Source: Candidatus Nitrospira kreftii (GTDB taxonomy: Bacteria; Nitrospirota; Nitrospiria; Nitrospirales; Nitrospiraceae). Taken from it: 64,000 bases of DNA. Numbering within the stretch: position 1 is the stretch's first letter; every line of letters starts with the position of its first letter. A model generated the notes under the pieces. It was not told the DNA's origin, made no database searches, and saw only the letters and a program-made list of their open reading frames with translations. Positions 27,567 to 36,784 of the stretch are shown one piece after another. A program made the translations under genes and the position numbers. Location: the NCBI GenBank assembly GCA_014058405.1, contig CP047423.1, forward strand, positions 1,798,001-1,862,000, given 5' to 3'.

Positions 27567-28729
27567 AGGCCGTTGAACCAGAACTGACGATTCCTTTCTC
27601 AGTGACCACATGGCGCTGGATTACGCCGGTGGTGTTTGGTGCGGCGCTTGGAGCGATCGCGCTTGCGATCCCTCCGGTTCATGAAATCTTTCAGCTCGAA
27701 GGTCTGCGATGGCTGCATGTCTTCCTCTTCGCGTTTCTTGGCACAGGAGCAGTGACACCCTTAATGGTCAGGATCGGCCATCAGTGGAACCTTGTCGATA
27801 TTCCGGCTGATCGCAAGATCCACGTCCTCCCGACTCCACGGATCGGCGGTGTTGCGTTATATGCAGGCTTCGTCGGGTCGCTCTTGCTCAACTCCATCGT
27901 CCCCGACTGGATGATCGCTATTCTGGTAGCCGGTTCTCTTCTTCTCGTTATCGGAGTACTTGACGATATTCGAGAATTGCCAGCCTCTGGAAAACTGATC
28001 GGACAATTGCTGGCCGCTGGCATCGTGATCGCCTCGGGGAAAGTCCTCACGCTCTTTCCACCGGGACCGCTCGGGGAAGTCGCGAACATGCTGCTCACAC
28101 TGTTCTGGATCGTCGGAATCACGAATGCATTCAATTTCTTTGATGGGATGGACGGATTGGCCGCCGGCCTGGCCATTCTGCTCGCCGGATTTCTGGGTGT
28201 GGTCGCATTCGAAACCAATCAAGCAGAACTGGGATGGCTCGCAATTGGCATGATTGGCGCCGGTCTTGGCTTTCTGCCGTACAATTTTCGAGGGAGAAAA
28301 CCTGCCGTCATTTTTTTGGGTGATGGCGGCTCGACCTTCATTGGATTTACGTTGGCCTGTTTGGCTATTAAAGGCAATTGGGCGGATTCCAGCCCCATCG
28401 TGTCCTTCAGCAATCCCTTACTGATCTTCGGCGTGCTCATCTATGACATGATTCACATCACCGTGGAGCGCGTGGCCACCGGGAAAGTCCGATCCGTGAA
28501 GGAATGGCTGGATTATGTCGGCAAGGACCATCTGCACCACCGATTGGAACGAGCGCTTGGATCGCGTCAGGCCAGTGTCGCCATGATTTTTCTCTTCACG
28601 ATTTGCCTTGGGCTGTCCGCACTGGCACTCCGCCACGCCAGCACCATGGAAGCCGTACTTCTGCTCATTCAGGCTGGGTTAATTGCCGCAATGCTCACTG
28701 TCTTGGAAATCAGCGGTCGCCGCCGATAG
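27563..28729 (+). CDS. Undecaprenyl-phosphate sugar-1-phosphate transferase (WecA/TagO/MraY superfamily)
   Basis: A 388-aa polytopic transferase that starts repeat-unit synthesis by moving a HexNAc-1-phosphate from UDP to undecaprenyl phosphate. Family motifs are in order: DRKIHVLPTPRIGG (about 76-89), DDIRELP (about 133), NAFNFFDGMDGLAAG (about 189-203), GDGGSTFIGF (about 253) and the C-terminal HLHHRL loop (about 322-327). ATG 27563 overlaps the DegT stop (ATGA). No WbaP/PglC-type initiator is visible in the locus, so this is the probable first enzyme of the pathway although it is encoded last. Confidence 0.94.
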   Translation: MKAVEPELTIPFSVTTWRWITPVVFGAALGAIALAIPPVHEIFQLEGLRWLHVFLFAFLGTGAVTPLMVRIGHQWNLVDIPADRKIHVLPTPRIGGVALYAGFVGSLLLNSIVPDWMIAILVAGSLLLVIGVLDDIRELPASGKLIGQLLAAGIVIASGKVLTLFPPGPLGEVANMLLTLFWIVGITNAFNFFDGMDGLAAGLAILLAGFLGVVAFETNQAELGWLAIGMIGAGLGFLPYNFRGRKPAVIFLGDGGSTFIGFTLACLAIKGNWADSSPIVSFSNPLLIFGVLIYDMIHITVERVATGKVRSVKEWLDYVGKDHLHHRLERALGSRQASVAMIFLFTICLGLSALALRHASTMEAVLLLIQAGLIAAMLTVLEISGRRR

Positions 28730-28770
28730 AGGCTTGCACTCCTGCGTGATTCCCGCTAGAAGATCTCCCC

Positions 28771-29805
28771 ATGGTTCCCACGGTTGAATGGAAAAACGGC
28801 GCAGTTCGTCTGCTTGACCAAAGCCGACTTCCCGGATCAGTTGAATTTCTTGATTGCCATGACTACCTGACCGTTGCGGATGCGATACGTACCTTGAAAG
28901 TTCGAGGAGCTCCAGCGATTGGAGTCACGGCAGCCATGGGAGTCGCATTAGGGGCACAAGCGGTGAGTGCAACGGAGTATTCCTCGTTTGCTCAGGCCGT
29001 GCTCAAAATTTGCGATGAGCTGGCGGCGACAAGGCCGACCGCCGTCAATCTCTTCTGGGCCATTGAGCGAATGAAGCGAACGCTGCAATCTTTGGACACT
29101 CATTCAATATCATCCATACAACAGGCGCTCATAAGAGAATCTCAAGCGATACTTGAAGAAGATATCACTCTCTGCAAGACTATGGGGCGCCATGGAGCTG
29201 AGTTGATCAAGGATGGGCAGACAGTACTGACTCACTGCAACGCCGGGTCGCTTGCCACGGCCGGTTATGGAACCGCACTTGGAGTCATCCGTGCTGCATG
29301 TGAACAAGGTAAGAACATCAAGGTGATTGCTGATGAAACTCGTCCAGTACTTCAAGGTTCACGGCTTACCGCATGGGAGCTTATGCAAGATCAAATTCCA
29401 GTGACGTTGATCACAGACAACATGGCCGGGTCGCTCATGAGACAAGGGAAGATACATCTCTGTATCGTCGGAGCAGATCGCATTGCTGCGAACGGGGATG
29501 TGGCCAACAAAATCGGCACCTATTCCGTGGCAGTCTTGGCGAGAGTCCATAATATTCCCTTCTATGTCGCAGCTCCTTATTCCACTATTGATCTCAAAAC
29601 AACATCCGGAGACGACATTCCGATTGAACAGCGAAATCCTCTCGAAGTGACCACCATGCACGGCAGCCACCAAGTCGCACCAAAAGATGTCGCAGTCTAC
29701 AATCCTGCCTTTGATGTGACCCCAGCAGAGCTCATTACTGGCATTATCACCGAGCGCGGCGTCTTCAAGCCGAATGAGCTCGCGTCGAAGTTTGGATCGA
29801 AGTAG
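28771..29805 (+). CDS. mtnA: S-methyl-5-thioribose-1-phosphate isomerase
   Basis: A 344-aa enzyme of the methionine salvage pathway that isomerises methylthioribose-1-phosphate to methylthioribulose-1-phosphate in the cytosol. Family marks are [13 protein letters not shown] near 45-57, the catalytic-cysteine segment [18 protein letters not shown] near 152-169, [18 protein letters not shown] near 188-205 and the catalytic Asp in [17 protein letters not shown] near 233. Full length for MtnA. It lies 41 nt after the exopolysaccharide locus and is unrelated to it in function. The Shine-Dalgarno sequence is weak (AGAAG). Confidence 0.95.
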   Translation: MVPTVEWKNGAVRLLDQSRLPGSVEFLDCHDYLTVADAIRTLKVRGAPAIGVTAAMGVALGAQAVSATEYSSFAQAVLKICDELAATRPTAVNLFWAIERMKRTLQSLDTHSISSIQQALIRESQAILEEDITLCKTMGRHGAELIKDGQTVLTHCNAGSLATAGYGTALGVIRAACEQGKNIKVIADETRPVLQGSRLTAWELMQDQIPVTLITDNMAGSLMRQGKIHLCIVGADRIAANGDVANKIGTYSVAVLARVHNIPFYVAAPYSTIDLKTTSGDDIPIEQRNPLEVTTMHGSHQVAPKDVAVYNPAFDVTPAELITGIITERGVFKPNELASKFGSK

Positions 29806-30060
29806 AACTTACCTCAAAATCATGTTAGGCAATATCCTCCTGGACTTCCGTGGAATCTCCAGTGATATCGTCTTCTAATCTTTGAGGAAGGTTCTGGTGA
29901 GAGGCAGGAGCACAGGGTGGTTTTCAGATGAGTTCTCAAAAAACAGCACCAGGGCGAACTGAGAGAAGTTCATCTTGCGGGCAAATGCATTCGGCGAGCA
30001 CTTGACTTAGGGCAAGGTTACGTTTGTGTGGCCAACTGCCAGCGGATCCTGAAAACACTG

Positions 30061-30483
30061 CTATCCCTTCCTGCAGGCCGTCTCCCATAAGCCTTGATTG
30101 AGCGTACCGGGCGCAATGGTCACCCAGTGGCCTTCACTAGCTGGAACTCCACCGCCGATCACCTCACCCGTCCCCATATGATGGTCGTAGTCCGTGGCCG
30201 CTAGAGTCCGAACTCTCTTTTCTACGCAATCAAATTGTTTGGTCATTTTAGTGGAGTAAAAACGGGTAGGGGTTCGTCCGCCCTGCATGGTTTTCCAGTC
30301 GATCACAGCTGAGAGCACGACCAGATTGCCTTCTCTACGGATGGTACCGGGATCGATGTATGCCGTTTGCAATGGGTGCGACTGAAATTGAGCGTCGATG
30401 GCCATCCATTCAGCCCATGCGACCCCATGTAACATGCCTAGCGATGCCACCAATAGGCAAAGACCTGGCTTGTTTCCCAACAT
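30061..30483 (-). CDS. Exported Adhesin_E-like protein
   Basis: A 140-aa precursor with a signal peptide ending at VAWA (about residue 24). The mature part has the layout of surface-adhesin protein E-type proteins: EWMAIDAQF, TAYIDPGTIRREGNLVVLSAVIDW, YSTKMTKQFDCVEKRVRTLAATDY, a single central Cys and a C-terminal WETACRKG. Function in this lineage is unknown; it is probably a periplasmic or surface small protein. The ATG is preceded by GGAGG at good spacing. It lies downstream of the radical SAM gene, separated by a terminator. Confidence 0.75.
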   Translation of the reverse strand: MLGNKPGLCLLVASLGMLHGVAWAEWMAIDAQFQSHPLQTAYIDPGTIRREGNLVVLSAVIDWKTMQGGRTPTRFYSTKMTKQFDCVEKRVRTLAATDYDHHMGTGEVIGGGVPASEGHWVTIAPGTLNQGLWETACRKG

Positions 30484-30536
30484 GGTAAGACCTCCGTGTA
30501 GAGGTCATCTTATCAACCGTCTTTGAATTTAGAAAC

Positions 30537-30565
30537 GGGTCCTCCTTGATGACTCAGGAGGACCC
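30537..30565 (-). terminator. Intrinsic-type terminator after the radical SAM gene
   Basis: A perfect 10-bp inverted repeat (GGGTCCTCCT at 30537-30546, AGGAGGACCC at 30556-30565) with a 9-nt loop lies 26 nt past the stop at 30592. On the minus strand the stem is followed by GTTTCTAAATT, a modest U-rich stretch. The stem is strong and the tail is weak. Confidence 0.7.
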
Positions 30566-30591
30566 ATGAGACACGCAGGTATTGGGGCGAG

Positions 30592-32067
30592 TTAGCACTT
30601 ATTGATGCGTGGGCGTGGCTGCACTTTAGCGCGGAGCTGGTCGAGCCGGTCCGTGACGAAACTGAACCGCTTCTTCGGTGGGTAGGGAAACCGATAGGCG
30701 ATCGGTTCCGCTTGGGGCGGCAAATGGTCCATATCGCGGTAGACATTCACCGGTGCGGCATCGGCCGCCAAGTGGAACATGGAGCGATAGCCCAGGCCAC
30801 AGCCGGTGATGTTGAGCAGTTCGCCGAATCCGTTCTGTGAGGCCCGTTGAAGCGCCCGCTGCCCGATCGACTTGAACGAGTAAAATTGCCCCTTGGCCCA
30901 CTTGTGGCCCCAATACAATTGCTCCACCGTCATCTTGGCCGGTTGATAGACCACATGTTCGCCGGTATAGGCCGTCCAGTTCTCGGTCAGAATCCGTCCG
31001 GCAGCCTTGAGGTCCGCAAACTGTTTGGTGCCAGGGTAGGGCGTCATAATCCGCCAGAGCGCCCCGGCCAACCCCATCTTCGTCGCCCATTCCGCGGTCC
31101 GCTCGAAATCATACACATCTTCATGGTCCAAGCCGCAGATAAAGCCCGCATGGATGTCGATGCCCTGGTCATGGATACGGGTAATCATCTCCTCATACAA
31201 CTTCGCCGAATTTTGCTTCTCGACGGACTTGAGCGACTCTTGATTGATCGACTCGATGCCCATAAACATGGCTGAGCAGCCAGACTCTTTCAATGTCTTC
31301 AGCAATTCTGGATGATGGGCCACATACGTCGCACTCATCTGGCTCATCCACTTCTTCCCAAGCGGCTTCAGGGCGTGGCACAGCTCCCGGGTATAGGCCG
31401 GATCAGAGAGCAGGTCGTCGTCCCAGAACATCACCATCGGCCCGTTCATCTGTTCCACGAGTTTGACCACATCGGCCGGGGGTTTTTTGCGGAATCCGTA
31501 CTGACCGCCTCCTAAGGCCAGATGAATCGAGCAAAACGTACAGCGGTAATTACAGCCGCGGGTCGCGGTGAGGGCGTCGCGGAACATGTAGCCTTGGGGT
31601 AACAGGTCCCACCGGGGCGGCTTCTCATCCCACTGCGGCACCATGTACGGCATGCGGTACTGGGGCTGCATCTGGCCCTTTTTGAAGTCTTCAATCAGCC
31701 GCGGGACGGTCAGCTCCCCTTCGCCGATGACGATGGCATCGGCATGGTGGCTCGCTTCGTCTGGGAGCGTCGAGGGATGGATCCCGCCCAGGACCACTTT
31801 GGCTCCACGCTCGCGGAAGAGCCGCGCCACTTCATAGGCGCGGATGGCCACGACGGTGGTGACGGTAATGAAGACCAGATCGTAGTCGCGTTCGAAGTTC
31901 AGCGGCCCGACAATTTCGTCTTGGATCTCGATATCCCATTCGTCCTCAGGGATGAGGGCGGCCAGGGTCGGCAGGTTCAGGTTCGGCGTCCGGAACAGCT
32001 TCCACACCGAGTCCCATTTCTGATCTTCGGGATGGGGAATGATGAGCCCTAGCTTATAGCGTCCCAT
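30592..32067 (-). CDS. B12-binding-domain radical SAM protein
   Basis: A 491-aa protein. Residues 1-125 form a cobalamin-binding-like Rossmann domain (KLGLIIPHPEDQKW, VVLGGIHPSTLPDEAS, IVIGEGE) without a visible DxHxxG motif. The radical SAM core starts at CNYRCTFC, with cluster cysteines 172, 176 and 179. Later motifs are FWDDDLLSDP near 215, MFMGIESINQESL near 270 and GFICGLDHED near 318. Members include hopanoid, bacteriochlorophyll and lipid-modifying methylases or ring enzymes; the substrate here is unknown. ATG 32067 has AGGAGG upstream, and longer starts lack this. The gene looks more GC-rich than its flanks. Confidence 0.9.
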   Translation of the reverse strand: MGRYKLGLIIPHPEDQKWDSVWKLFRTPNLNLPTLAALIPEDEWDIEIQDEIVGPLNFERDYDLVFITVTTVVAIRAYEVARLFRERGAKVVLGGIHPSTLPDEASHHADAIVIGEGELTVPRLIEDFKKGQMQPQYRMPYMVPQWDEKPPRWDLLPQGYMFRDALTATRGCNYRCTFCSIHLALGGGQYGFRKKPPADVVKLVEQMNGPMVMFWDDDLLSDPAYTRELCHALKPLGKKWMSQMSATYVAHHPELLKTLKESGCSAMFMGIESINQESLKSVEKQNSAKLYEEMITRIHDQGIDIHAGFICGLDHEDVYDFERTAEWATKMGLAGALWRIMTPYPGTKQFADLKAAGRILTENWTAYTGEHVVYQPAKMTVEQLYWGHKWAKGQFYSFKSIGQRALQRASQNGFGELLNITGCGLGYRSMFHLAADAAPVNVYRDMDHLPPQAEPIAYRFPYPPKKRFSFVTDRLDQLRAKVQPRPRINKC

Positions 32068-32113
32068 GGCGGATATCCCTCCTGAATGTGTGTGTAGGTA
32101 GATGCCTCTCTTT

Positions 32114-32428
32114 CTAAAAATGTTTATCGAAGTTGCGACCAATGTCGTGAGAAAAAGACCGTGAGGTATAGAGGACAATGCCCTCTTGCCCCTGGACATA
32201 GAGGTACGGCCCAATAAGCGGTTCAAAATTCGTCGGAGAGGCAGGACTGTATGGATTGCCTGAAAACCGCACTTCACCTTCAAGACTGGGTGAGACGACA
32301 GGAGATTCTGTGGTGGAACGATCGGTTGCCGTGGCTGAACCGGGTTCGACGATGTGTGGGCAGTCGGGTGACGCGGCGTGTATGGTGAGTGGAAGAAGCC
32401 CGAGGATGCCGGCGAGGAGGAATCTCAT
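32114..32428 (-). CDS. Small exported protein of unknown function
   Basis: A 104-aa precursor with a clear signal peptide (MRFLLAGILGLLPLTIHAAS, cleavage about residue 18-19). The mature part is polar, Ser/Thr/Pro-rich, and ends with GPYLYVQGQEGIVLYTSRSFSHD. No known family is recognised. It lies 46 nt upstream of the radical SAM gene on the same strand and may share its promoter. The Shine-Dalgarno sequence is weak (AAGGTG). Confidence 0.55.
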   Translation of the reverse strand: MRFLLAGILGLLPLTIHAASPDCPHIVEPGSATATDRSTTESPVVSPSLEGEVRFSGNPYSPASPTNFEPLIGPYLYVQGQEGIVLYTSRSFSHDIGRNFDKHF

Positions 32429-32779
32429 CGTGCACCTTTTGCGTGCCTGAGGAGACTAAACCGTTTGCGAGAAGGAGATCAAGAGGTTTGAAAATGACCA
32501 TAGGAGGACCCTTGGATGGGTTGACTCCGCTTCCTGTACCGTAAACAGTTCTTCGGTATCATTTCCTGCCGTCGTTGTACGCGCAGTTCGAGTTCGATCT
32601 CGATGGAAGGGCGGCGGCGCCTAGACACCCGTCAAACGGCTATTGGTGTATGCGCCTGAGGCTAATCGAATGAAGCAAAGAACCGAGTCATAGAAAACTC
32701 TAGGGAGGTGGTGATGGGCCCACGATTATGCGGTGAGCCCTCCCAAATATGACAGCTCAAGTTCCTACTCGTACGGACT
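32429..32779. other. Intergenic region, 351 nt
   Basis: Between the small exported protein (5' end) and the RsbRD-like gene (3' end), both on the minus strand. I find no convincing gene. A long-range 6-bp repeat, GGGAGG/CCTCCC, near 32703-32748 just beyond the RsbRD-like stop might serve as a weak terminator. The part near 32450-32520 should contain the promoter for the exported-protein/radical SAM pair, but no clear -35/-10 pair stands out. Confidence 0.4.
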
Positions 32780-33265
32780 TTACAGGTAGACCTTCTGATT
32801 GTCTTCCCTGCGTCTCTTGAGATTCGTCCCGATGCGAGCACGCTCACGTTCGTAGCCCACAGCGGTGTAGTAGAGGCTACGATCGAAGAATTGGTTCAGG
32901 AGGTGCATCAATTCCAGCTCCCCATGGAGCTCGATGGCACTGTCAGACAAACCCTCCCGTTGAACAAAGGCGCACATGTGTTCTTTCGTAGCGGTGATGG
33001 CCCAGAGAAAGTGACTGTAGGCCACGCCCTGTGCAGCCCGACGTGCACCCAGCTCCGTGTAGCGCTGTTCAATCTCGGCCTCGGTCATGTGCATGAGCCA
33101 ATTACTCAGGTTATCGTAGATCTCGCGGGTGCGGGCTCGAAGTTCATCCGGTGGGACTTTGTGGAGGTCATTGCAACGAGGAGAGTTCCACACTTTTTCG
33201 CTGAGCTCTCGGGCAAGTTGCTCGGAGTTTTTCTCGATCAGTTTCACCAATCGGCCAGCCAGCAT
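32780..33265 (-). CDS. RsbRD N-terminal-like sensor protein (orphan)
   Basis: A 161-aa, mostly helical protein resembling the RsbRD N-terminal domain (PF14361), a globin-like module that in RsbT co-antagonists senses stress signals. Visible landmarks are the N-terminal LVKLIEKNSEQLARELSEKVW, PPDELRARTREIYDNLSNWL near 38-57 and YSHFLWAITATKEHMCAFV near 83-101. The C-terminal STAS domain of full RsbR proteins is missing, and no rsbS/rsbT gene is in view. It has a good AGGAGG before ATG 33265. It may be a stand-alone sensor or a histidine-kinase partner; this is inferred. Confidence 0.7.
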   Translation of the reverse strand: MLAGRLVKLIEKNSEQLARELSEKVWNSPRCNDLHKVPPDELRARTREIYDNLSNWLMHMTEAEIEQRYTELGARRAAQGVAYSHFLWAITATKEHMCAFVQREGLSDSAIELHGELELMHLLNQFFDRSLYYTAVGYERERARIGTNLKRRREDNQKVYL

Positions 33266-33599
33266 GGCACACCTCCTTGGTTGATGTGGTTAGAATGGCG
33301 GAATGTATAGCCTGTTCATAGTGGTCCAGACGTTACCCGATTGGCGGTATCGACGTCAATGATACGTTCGCTCGGCCTGGCGGGTGCCGAGTAATCGATG
33401 CAATGGAACCAGAGCTGCGGGATCATGATTGCCATTGACTGTGACACCGAACCCATTCGGCTGTATTTCAGCGAGAGAAGATCATGGCGCATGTCGCCTT
33501 GAACTTACCTGACCCATTTGCTATCCTTCGGCCGCCTTTCGTATTCGTCGTCAACGTAACGATCTCATTATCTACACACATTTCGGAGGAATACCCACC
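33266..33599. other. Divergent intergenic region, 334 nt
   Basis: Separates the minus-strand RsbRD-like gene from purH. It holds the purH promoter (33499-33527) and a 6-bp hairpin, CTCGGC/GCCGAG, near 33371-33391 with no T-run. A 34-codon plus-strand frame (33398-33502) overlaps the promoter and is not credible as a gene. No purine riboswitch-like structure was recognised. Confidence 0.4.
33499..33527 (+). promoter_or_regulatory. Sigma-70-type promoter of purH
   Basis: TTGAAC (33499-33504), a 17-nt spacer and TATCCT (33522-33527), ending about 72 nt before the purH start. Five of six -35 bases and four of six -10 bases fit the consensus. Confidence 0.55.
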
Positions 33600-35153
33600 A
33601 TGGCCGGCATCAAGCGGGCATTGATCAGTGTTTCGGACAAGACCGGAGTCATCGAGATGGCCAAAGGGCTGGAAGCGCTTGGCGCGGAAATCCTGTCTAC
33701 CGGAGGAACAGCAAAAGCATTGCGCGATGCCGGCGTGAAAGTCATGGATGTTGCCGCCTATACCGGTTCGCCTGAGATTCTCGACGGACGAGTCAAAACG
33801 TTGCACCCAAAGATTCATGGAGGCTTACTCGGCCGGCGTTCGCTCACAACCCATATGGAGCAGATGAATCAACATGGGATTGGTCCTATCGATGTCGTCG
33901 TGGTGAATCTCTATCCATTCGAAGCCACGATCACGAAGCCTGATTGCCGCTTCGAGGATGCCATTGAAAATATCGACATCGGCGGACCGTCCATGTTGCG
34001 ATCGGCTGCCAAGAATCACGATGATGTGCTGGTAGTTGTGGATCCAGCCGACTATTCGAGGGTCCTTGATGCGGTGAAAGGCAACACCGCGACGGTGGCG
34101 CTACGCCGTGAGCTGGCGTTGAAGGTGTTCCAACATACCGCGCGCTATGACGGATTGATTGCTGCTTATTTAGAAAAACAGGTGCGAGGGGGCGAAGTGA
34201 AGTTTCCGAAAGTGTTGTCCCTGCAATTTGAATTGGCTGAAACGCTTCGTTATGGAGAAAACCCTCACCAGCAGGGCGCCTTCTACCGTGAACGACACAG
34301 CAACGAGCCTTCAGTCTCAGGAGGCAAGATTCTTCATGGGAAGGCCATGTCCTACAATAATTTCCTCGATGCGAATTCTGCGTTGGAGTTGGTCAAGGAA
34401 TACGACGAGACGACCGTTGCGATCATCAAACACAACAATCCCTGCGGTGTGGCGCTCGGCGACACGCCGGTGGAGGCATATGTCAAAGCACGAGAGACGG
34501 ATCCCGTGTCAGCCTTCGGTGGTGTGATCGCCTTTAACCGGATCGTCGATATCGCCGCAGCCAAAGAAATCACCTCGACCTTCGTTGAGGTCGTCATTGC
34601 TCCCGGGTTTGCTGAGGATGCATTGGCCGAACTCAAGCGAAAGAAGGACCTCCGTCTCCTGGACGTGGGACCATTGACGAAGGTGAAACAGGAAGGCGTC
34701 GATCTGAAGAAATTGGTCGGCGGGTTGATCGTGCAAGATCGCGACCTCGGTGTCTTGACGGATCTTCACGCCCTTGCCGTGCCGACCATTCGGAAGCCGA
34801 CCGATGAGGAATATGCCGCCTGTGCTTTTGCATGGAAAGTCTGCAAACACGTCAAGTCCAATGCCATCATCTATGCTAAATCAGGCCAGACGGTCGGGAT
34901 TGGAGCAGGACAGATGAGCCGGGTGGATTCCGTCAAGTTGGCAGCGATGAAGGCCCAAATGCCGCTGAAGGGCTGTGTTATGGCCTCGGACGCGTTCTTT
35001 CCGTTCCGTGATGGTCTCGATGCCGCTGCGGAAGTTGGTATTACGACCGTCATTCAACCGGGTGGGTCGATTAGGGATTCCGAAGTGGTGAAGGCAGCAG
35101 ATGAACATGGGATGGCGATGATTTTGACGGGTATGCGCCACTTCCGACATTAA
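33600..35153 (+). CDS. purH: Bifunctional AICAR transformylase / IMP cyclohydrolase
   Basis: A 517-aa enzyme catalysing the last two steps of IMP synthesis in the cytosol. The N-terminal MGS-like cyclohydrolase domain (about 1-145) opens with KRALISVSDKTGVIEMAKGL and has ILSTGGTAKALRDAGVKV. The C-terminal formyltransferase domain contains LRYGENPHQQGAFY near 213-226, the conserved KHNNPCGVAL near 276-285 and SDAFFPFRDGLD near 462. Length is normal. GGAGGAAT precedes the ATG. purD lies downstream on the same strand but is separated by a terminator-like hairpin. Confidence 0.96.
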   Translation: MAGIKRALISVSDKTGVIEMAKGLEALGAEILSTGGTAKALRDAGVKVMDVAAYTGSPEILDGRVKTLHPKIHGGLLGRRSLTTHMEQMNQHGIGPIDVVVVNLYPFEATITKPDCRFEDAIENIDIGGPSMLRSAAKNHDDVLVVVDPADYSRVLDAVKGNTATVALRRELALKVFQHTARYDGLIAAYLEKQVRGGEVKFPKVLSLQFELAETLRYGENPHQQGAFYRERHSNEPSVSGGKILHGKAMSYNNFLDANSALELVKEYDETTVAIIKHNNPCGVALGDTPVEAYVKARETDPVSAFGGVIAFNRIVDIAAAKEITSTFVEVVIAPGFAEDALAELKRKKDLRLLDVGPLTKVKQEGVDLKKLVGGLIVQDRDLGVLTDLHALAVPTIRKPTDEEYAACAFAWKVCKHVKSNAIIYAKSGQTVGIGAGQMSRVDSVKLAAMKAQMPLKGCVMASDAFFPFRDGLDAAAEVGITTVIQPGGSIRDSEVVKAADEHGMAMILTGMRHFRH

Positions 35154-35285
35154 TGAGTTACTGAATCAGGCCCCCAACTTCGTGTTCAGTTGTTCGAGAC
35201 CCTCAACGTACCTCTGCCCAGTACGCTTTGAGCATCTTACTTCTTGCGGCTTTGTGGGATGACCTGTTTGAGTTTCCTCATCCCA

Positions 35286-35320
35286 ATAAAAAGCTTGGCA
35301 GACTGCCTGCCAGGAGTTTT
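35286..35320. terminator. Bidirectional terminator-like hairpin between purH and purD
   Basis: An 8-bp stem (CTTGGCAG at 35294-35301 with CTGCCAGG at 35307-35314, one G-T pair) has a 5-nt loop. On the plus strand it is followed by AGTTTT; on the minus strand by CTTTTTATT, the better U-tract. It lies about 140 nt past purH and would separate it from purD at least in part. Confidence 0.55.
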
Positions 35321-35371
35321 ACGATAGGCCATGTTGAGTAGCCTGCCTTCTTTCAGAGTGAAAGTGAACTC

Positions 35372-36646
35372 ATGAAGATTCTTGTTGTCGGGAGTGGTGG
35401 GCGTGAGCACGCGATCATCTGGAAGCTCGCCCAGAGTCCACGCAAGCCGACTCTCTATTGTGCTCCGGGCAACGCGGGGATTGCTTCGTTGGCAACCTGT
35501 GTGCCGCTGGCGGTGGACAATATTTGCGGGCTGAAAGACTTCGCGCTCCAAGAGAAGATTGACCTGACCGTGATTGGGCCTGAGGTGCCGCTCGCATTAG
35601 GCATCGTTGACGAATTCCGCAAGTCCAAGCTCAGGATTTTTGGGCCGACCAAGAGCGCGGCGCGTGTAGAAGCGAGCAAAATCTTTTCAAAAGATGTCAT
35701 GGCGCATGCCAAGATCAGAACTGCTCAGGCTGAGAGGTTCGAGAAGGTCGCCGACGCTCTCGCCTATGTCGAGCGTCATGAGCTGCCGGTTGTGATCAAG
35801 GCAGACGGGTTAGCACAAGGAAAGGGGGTTATTATCGCGACTACTCATGCCCAAGCTCGGCAAGCAATCGTGGACGCGATGGAGAAGGCGGTTTTCGGCC
35901 AAGCTGGGAAGCAGATCTTGATCGAACAGTTTCTTGACGGTGAAGAACTGACGATCATGGCTTTCACGGATGGTCGGACGGTGGTGCCGATGCCGTCGGC
36001 TCAAGATCATAAGCGTGTTGGTGATGGTGATACGGGGTTGAATACAGGAGGTATGGGTGCCTATTGCCCTGCTCCACTGGGAACGGCCGAGCTTCGTGAT
36101 CGGGTCACGCATGAAGTCTTGCAGCCGATGGTCGCTGCAATGGCGCGTCTTGGCTCTCCATTTCAGGGTGTCCTCTATGCGGGATTGATGGTCGTCAAGG
36201 GAACGCCATACGTGTTGGAGTTTAATGCTCGCATGGGCGATCCTGAAACTCAGGTTGTGTTACCGTTGCTCAGAACCGATCTGCTGGATGTCCTTGACGC
36301 TGTGGTTGAACATCGGCTGGATCAACTCGTGGTTGAATGGCATCGCGATGCTGCAGTGTGTGTCGTCATGGCGTCCGGAGGTTATCCCGGTTCCTACCGG
36401 CAAGGGGTGACGATTCACGGCCTCCCCTCAACCATCCCCGCATCGAAGACCTCCATGGTGTTCCACGCAGGGACGACTCAGCGAGAAAACGAGATCGTCA
36501 CGGTGGGAGGCCGTGTGCTCGGCATTTTAGGTCGAGGACCAACTCTCTCGGACGCACAGCGCGAGGCCTATCTGGTCGTGAGAACGATCTCCTTTGAAGG
36601 CTGCCATTACCGGAAGGATATCGCGCACCGCGCGCTCAAGACATAA
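35372..36646 (+). CDS. purD: Phosphoribosylamine-glycine ligase (GAR synthetase)
   Basis: A 424-aa ATP-grasp enzyme making GAR from phosphoribosylamine, glycine and ATP. It begins with [20 protein letters not shown] and has the N-domain [17 protein letters not shown] near 69. The ATP-grasp core includes [16 protein letters not shown] near 141-156, and the metal and substrate residues lie in [29 protein letters not shown] near 268-296. Full length. There is no strong Shine-Dalgarno sequence before ATG 35372. Confidence 0.96.
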   Translation: MKILVVGSGGREHAIIWKLAQSPRKPTLYCAPGNAGIASLATCVPLAVDNICGLKDFALQEKIDLTVIGPEVPLALGIVDEFRKSKLRIFGPTKSAARVEASKIFSKDVMAHAKIRTAQAERFEKVADALAYVERHELPVVIKADGLAQGKGVIIATTHAQARQAIVDAMEKAVFGQAGKQILIEQFLDGEELTIMAFTDGRTVVPMPSAQDHKRVGDGDTGLNTGGMGAYCPAPLGTAELRDRVTHEVLQPMVAAMARLGSPFQGVLYAGLMVVKGTPYVLEFNARMGDPETQVVLPLLRTDLLDVLDAVVEHRLDQLVVEWHRDAAVCVVMASGGYPGSYRQGVTIHGLPSTIPASKTSMVFHAGTTQRENEIVTVGGRVLGILGRGPTLSDAQREAYLVVRTISFEGCHYRKDIAHRALKT

Positions 36647-36784
36647 GATTGACCCGATTTATCCTCCCAAAGCATTCTCCATTGGGCAAGCCAATCGTAG
36701 CGTGCGATCATCGTCTCTTCCAGTACGCTATTCATGTGTGCACCAGTTCTAGATCCGAATAGCCGGAGCCAATCTTCTGCGATG

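Noticed and set aside
4001-28729. Exosortase/PEP-CTERM type locus
   Set aside because: asnB and the chain-length kinase are suggestive, but no exosortase or PEP-CTERM tail was found in the window.
29875-29973. 32-codon minus-strand frame beginning MNFSQFALVLFFEN between mtnA and the Adhesin_E-like gene
   Set aside because: No ribosome binding site and no recognised family; it may be a remnant, but nothing supports expression.
35237-35331. 31-codon minus-strand frame MAYRKTPGRQSAKLFIG ending before purD
   Set aside because: It overlaps the bidirectional terminator hairpin and has no Shine-Dalgarno sequence; more likely chance.
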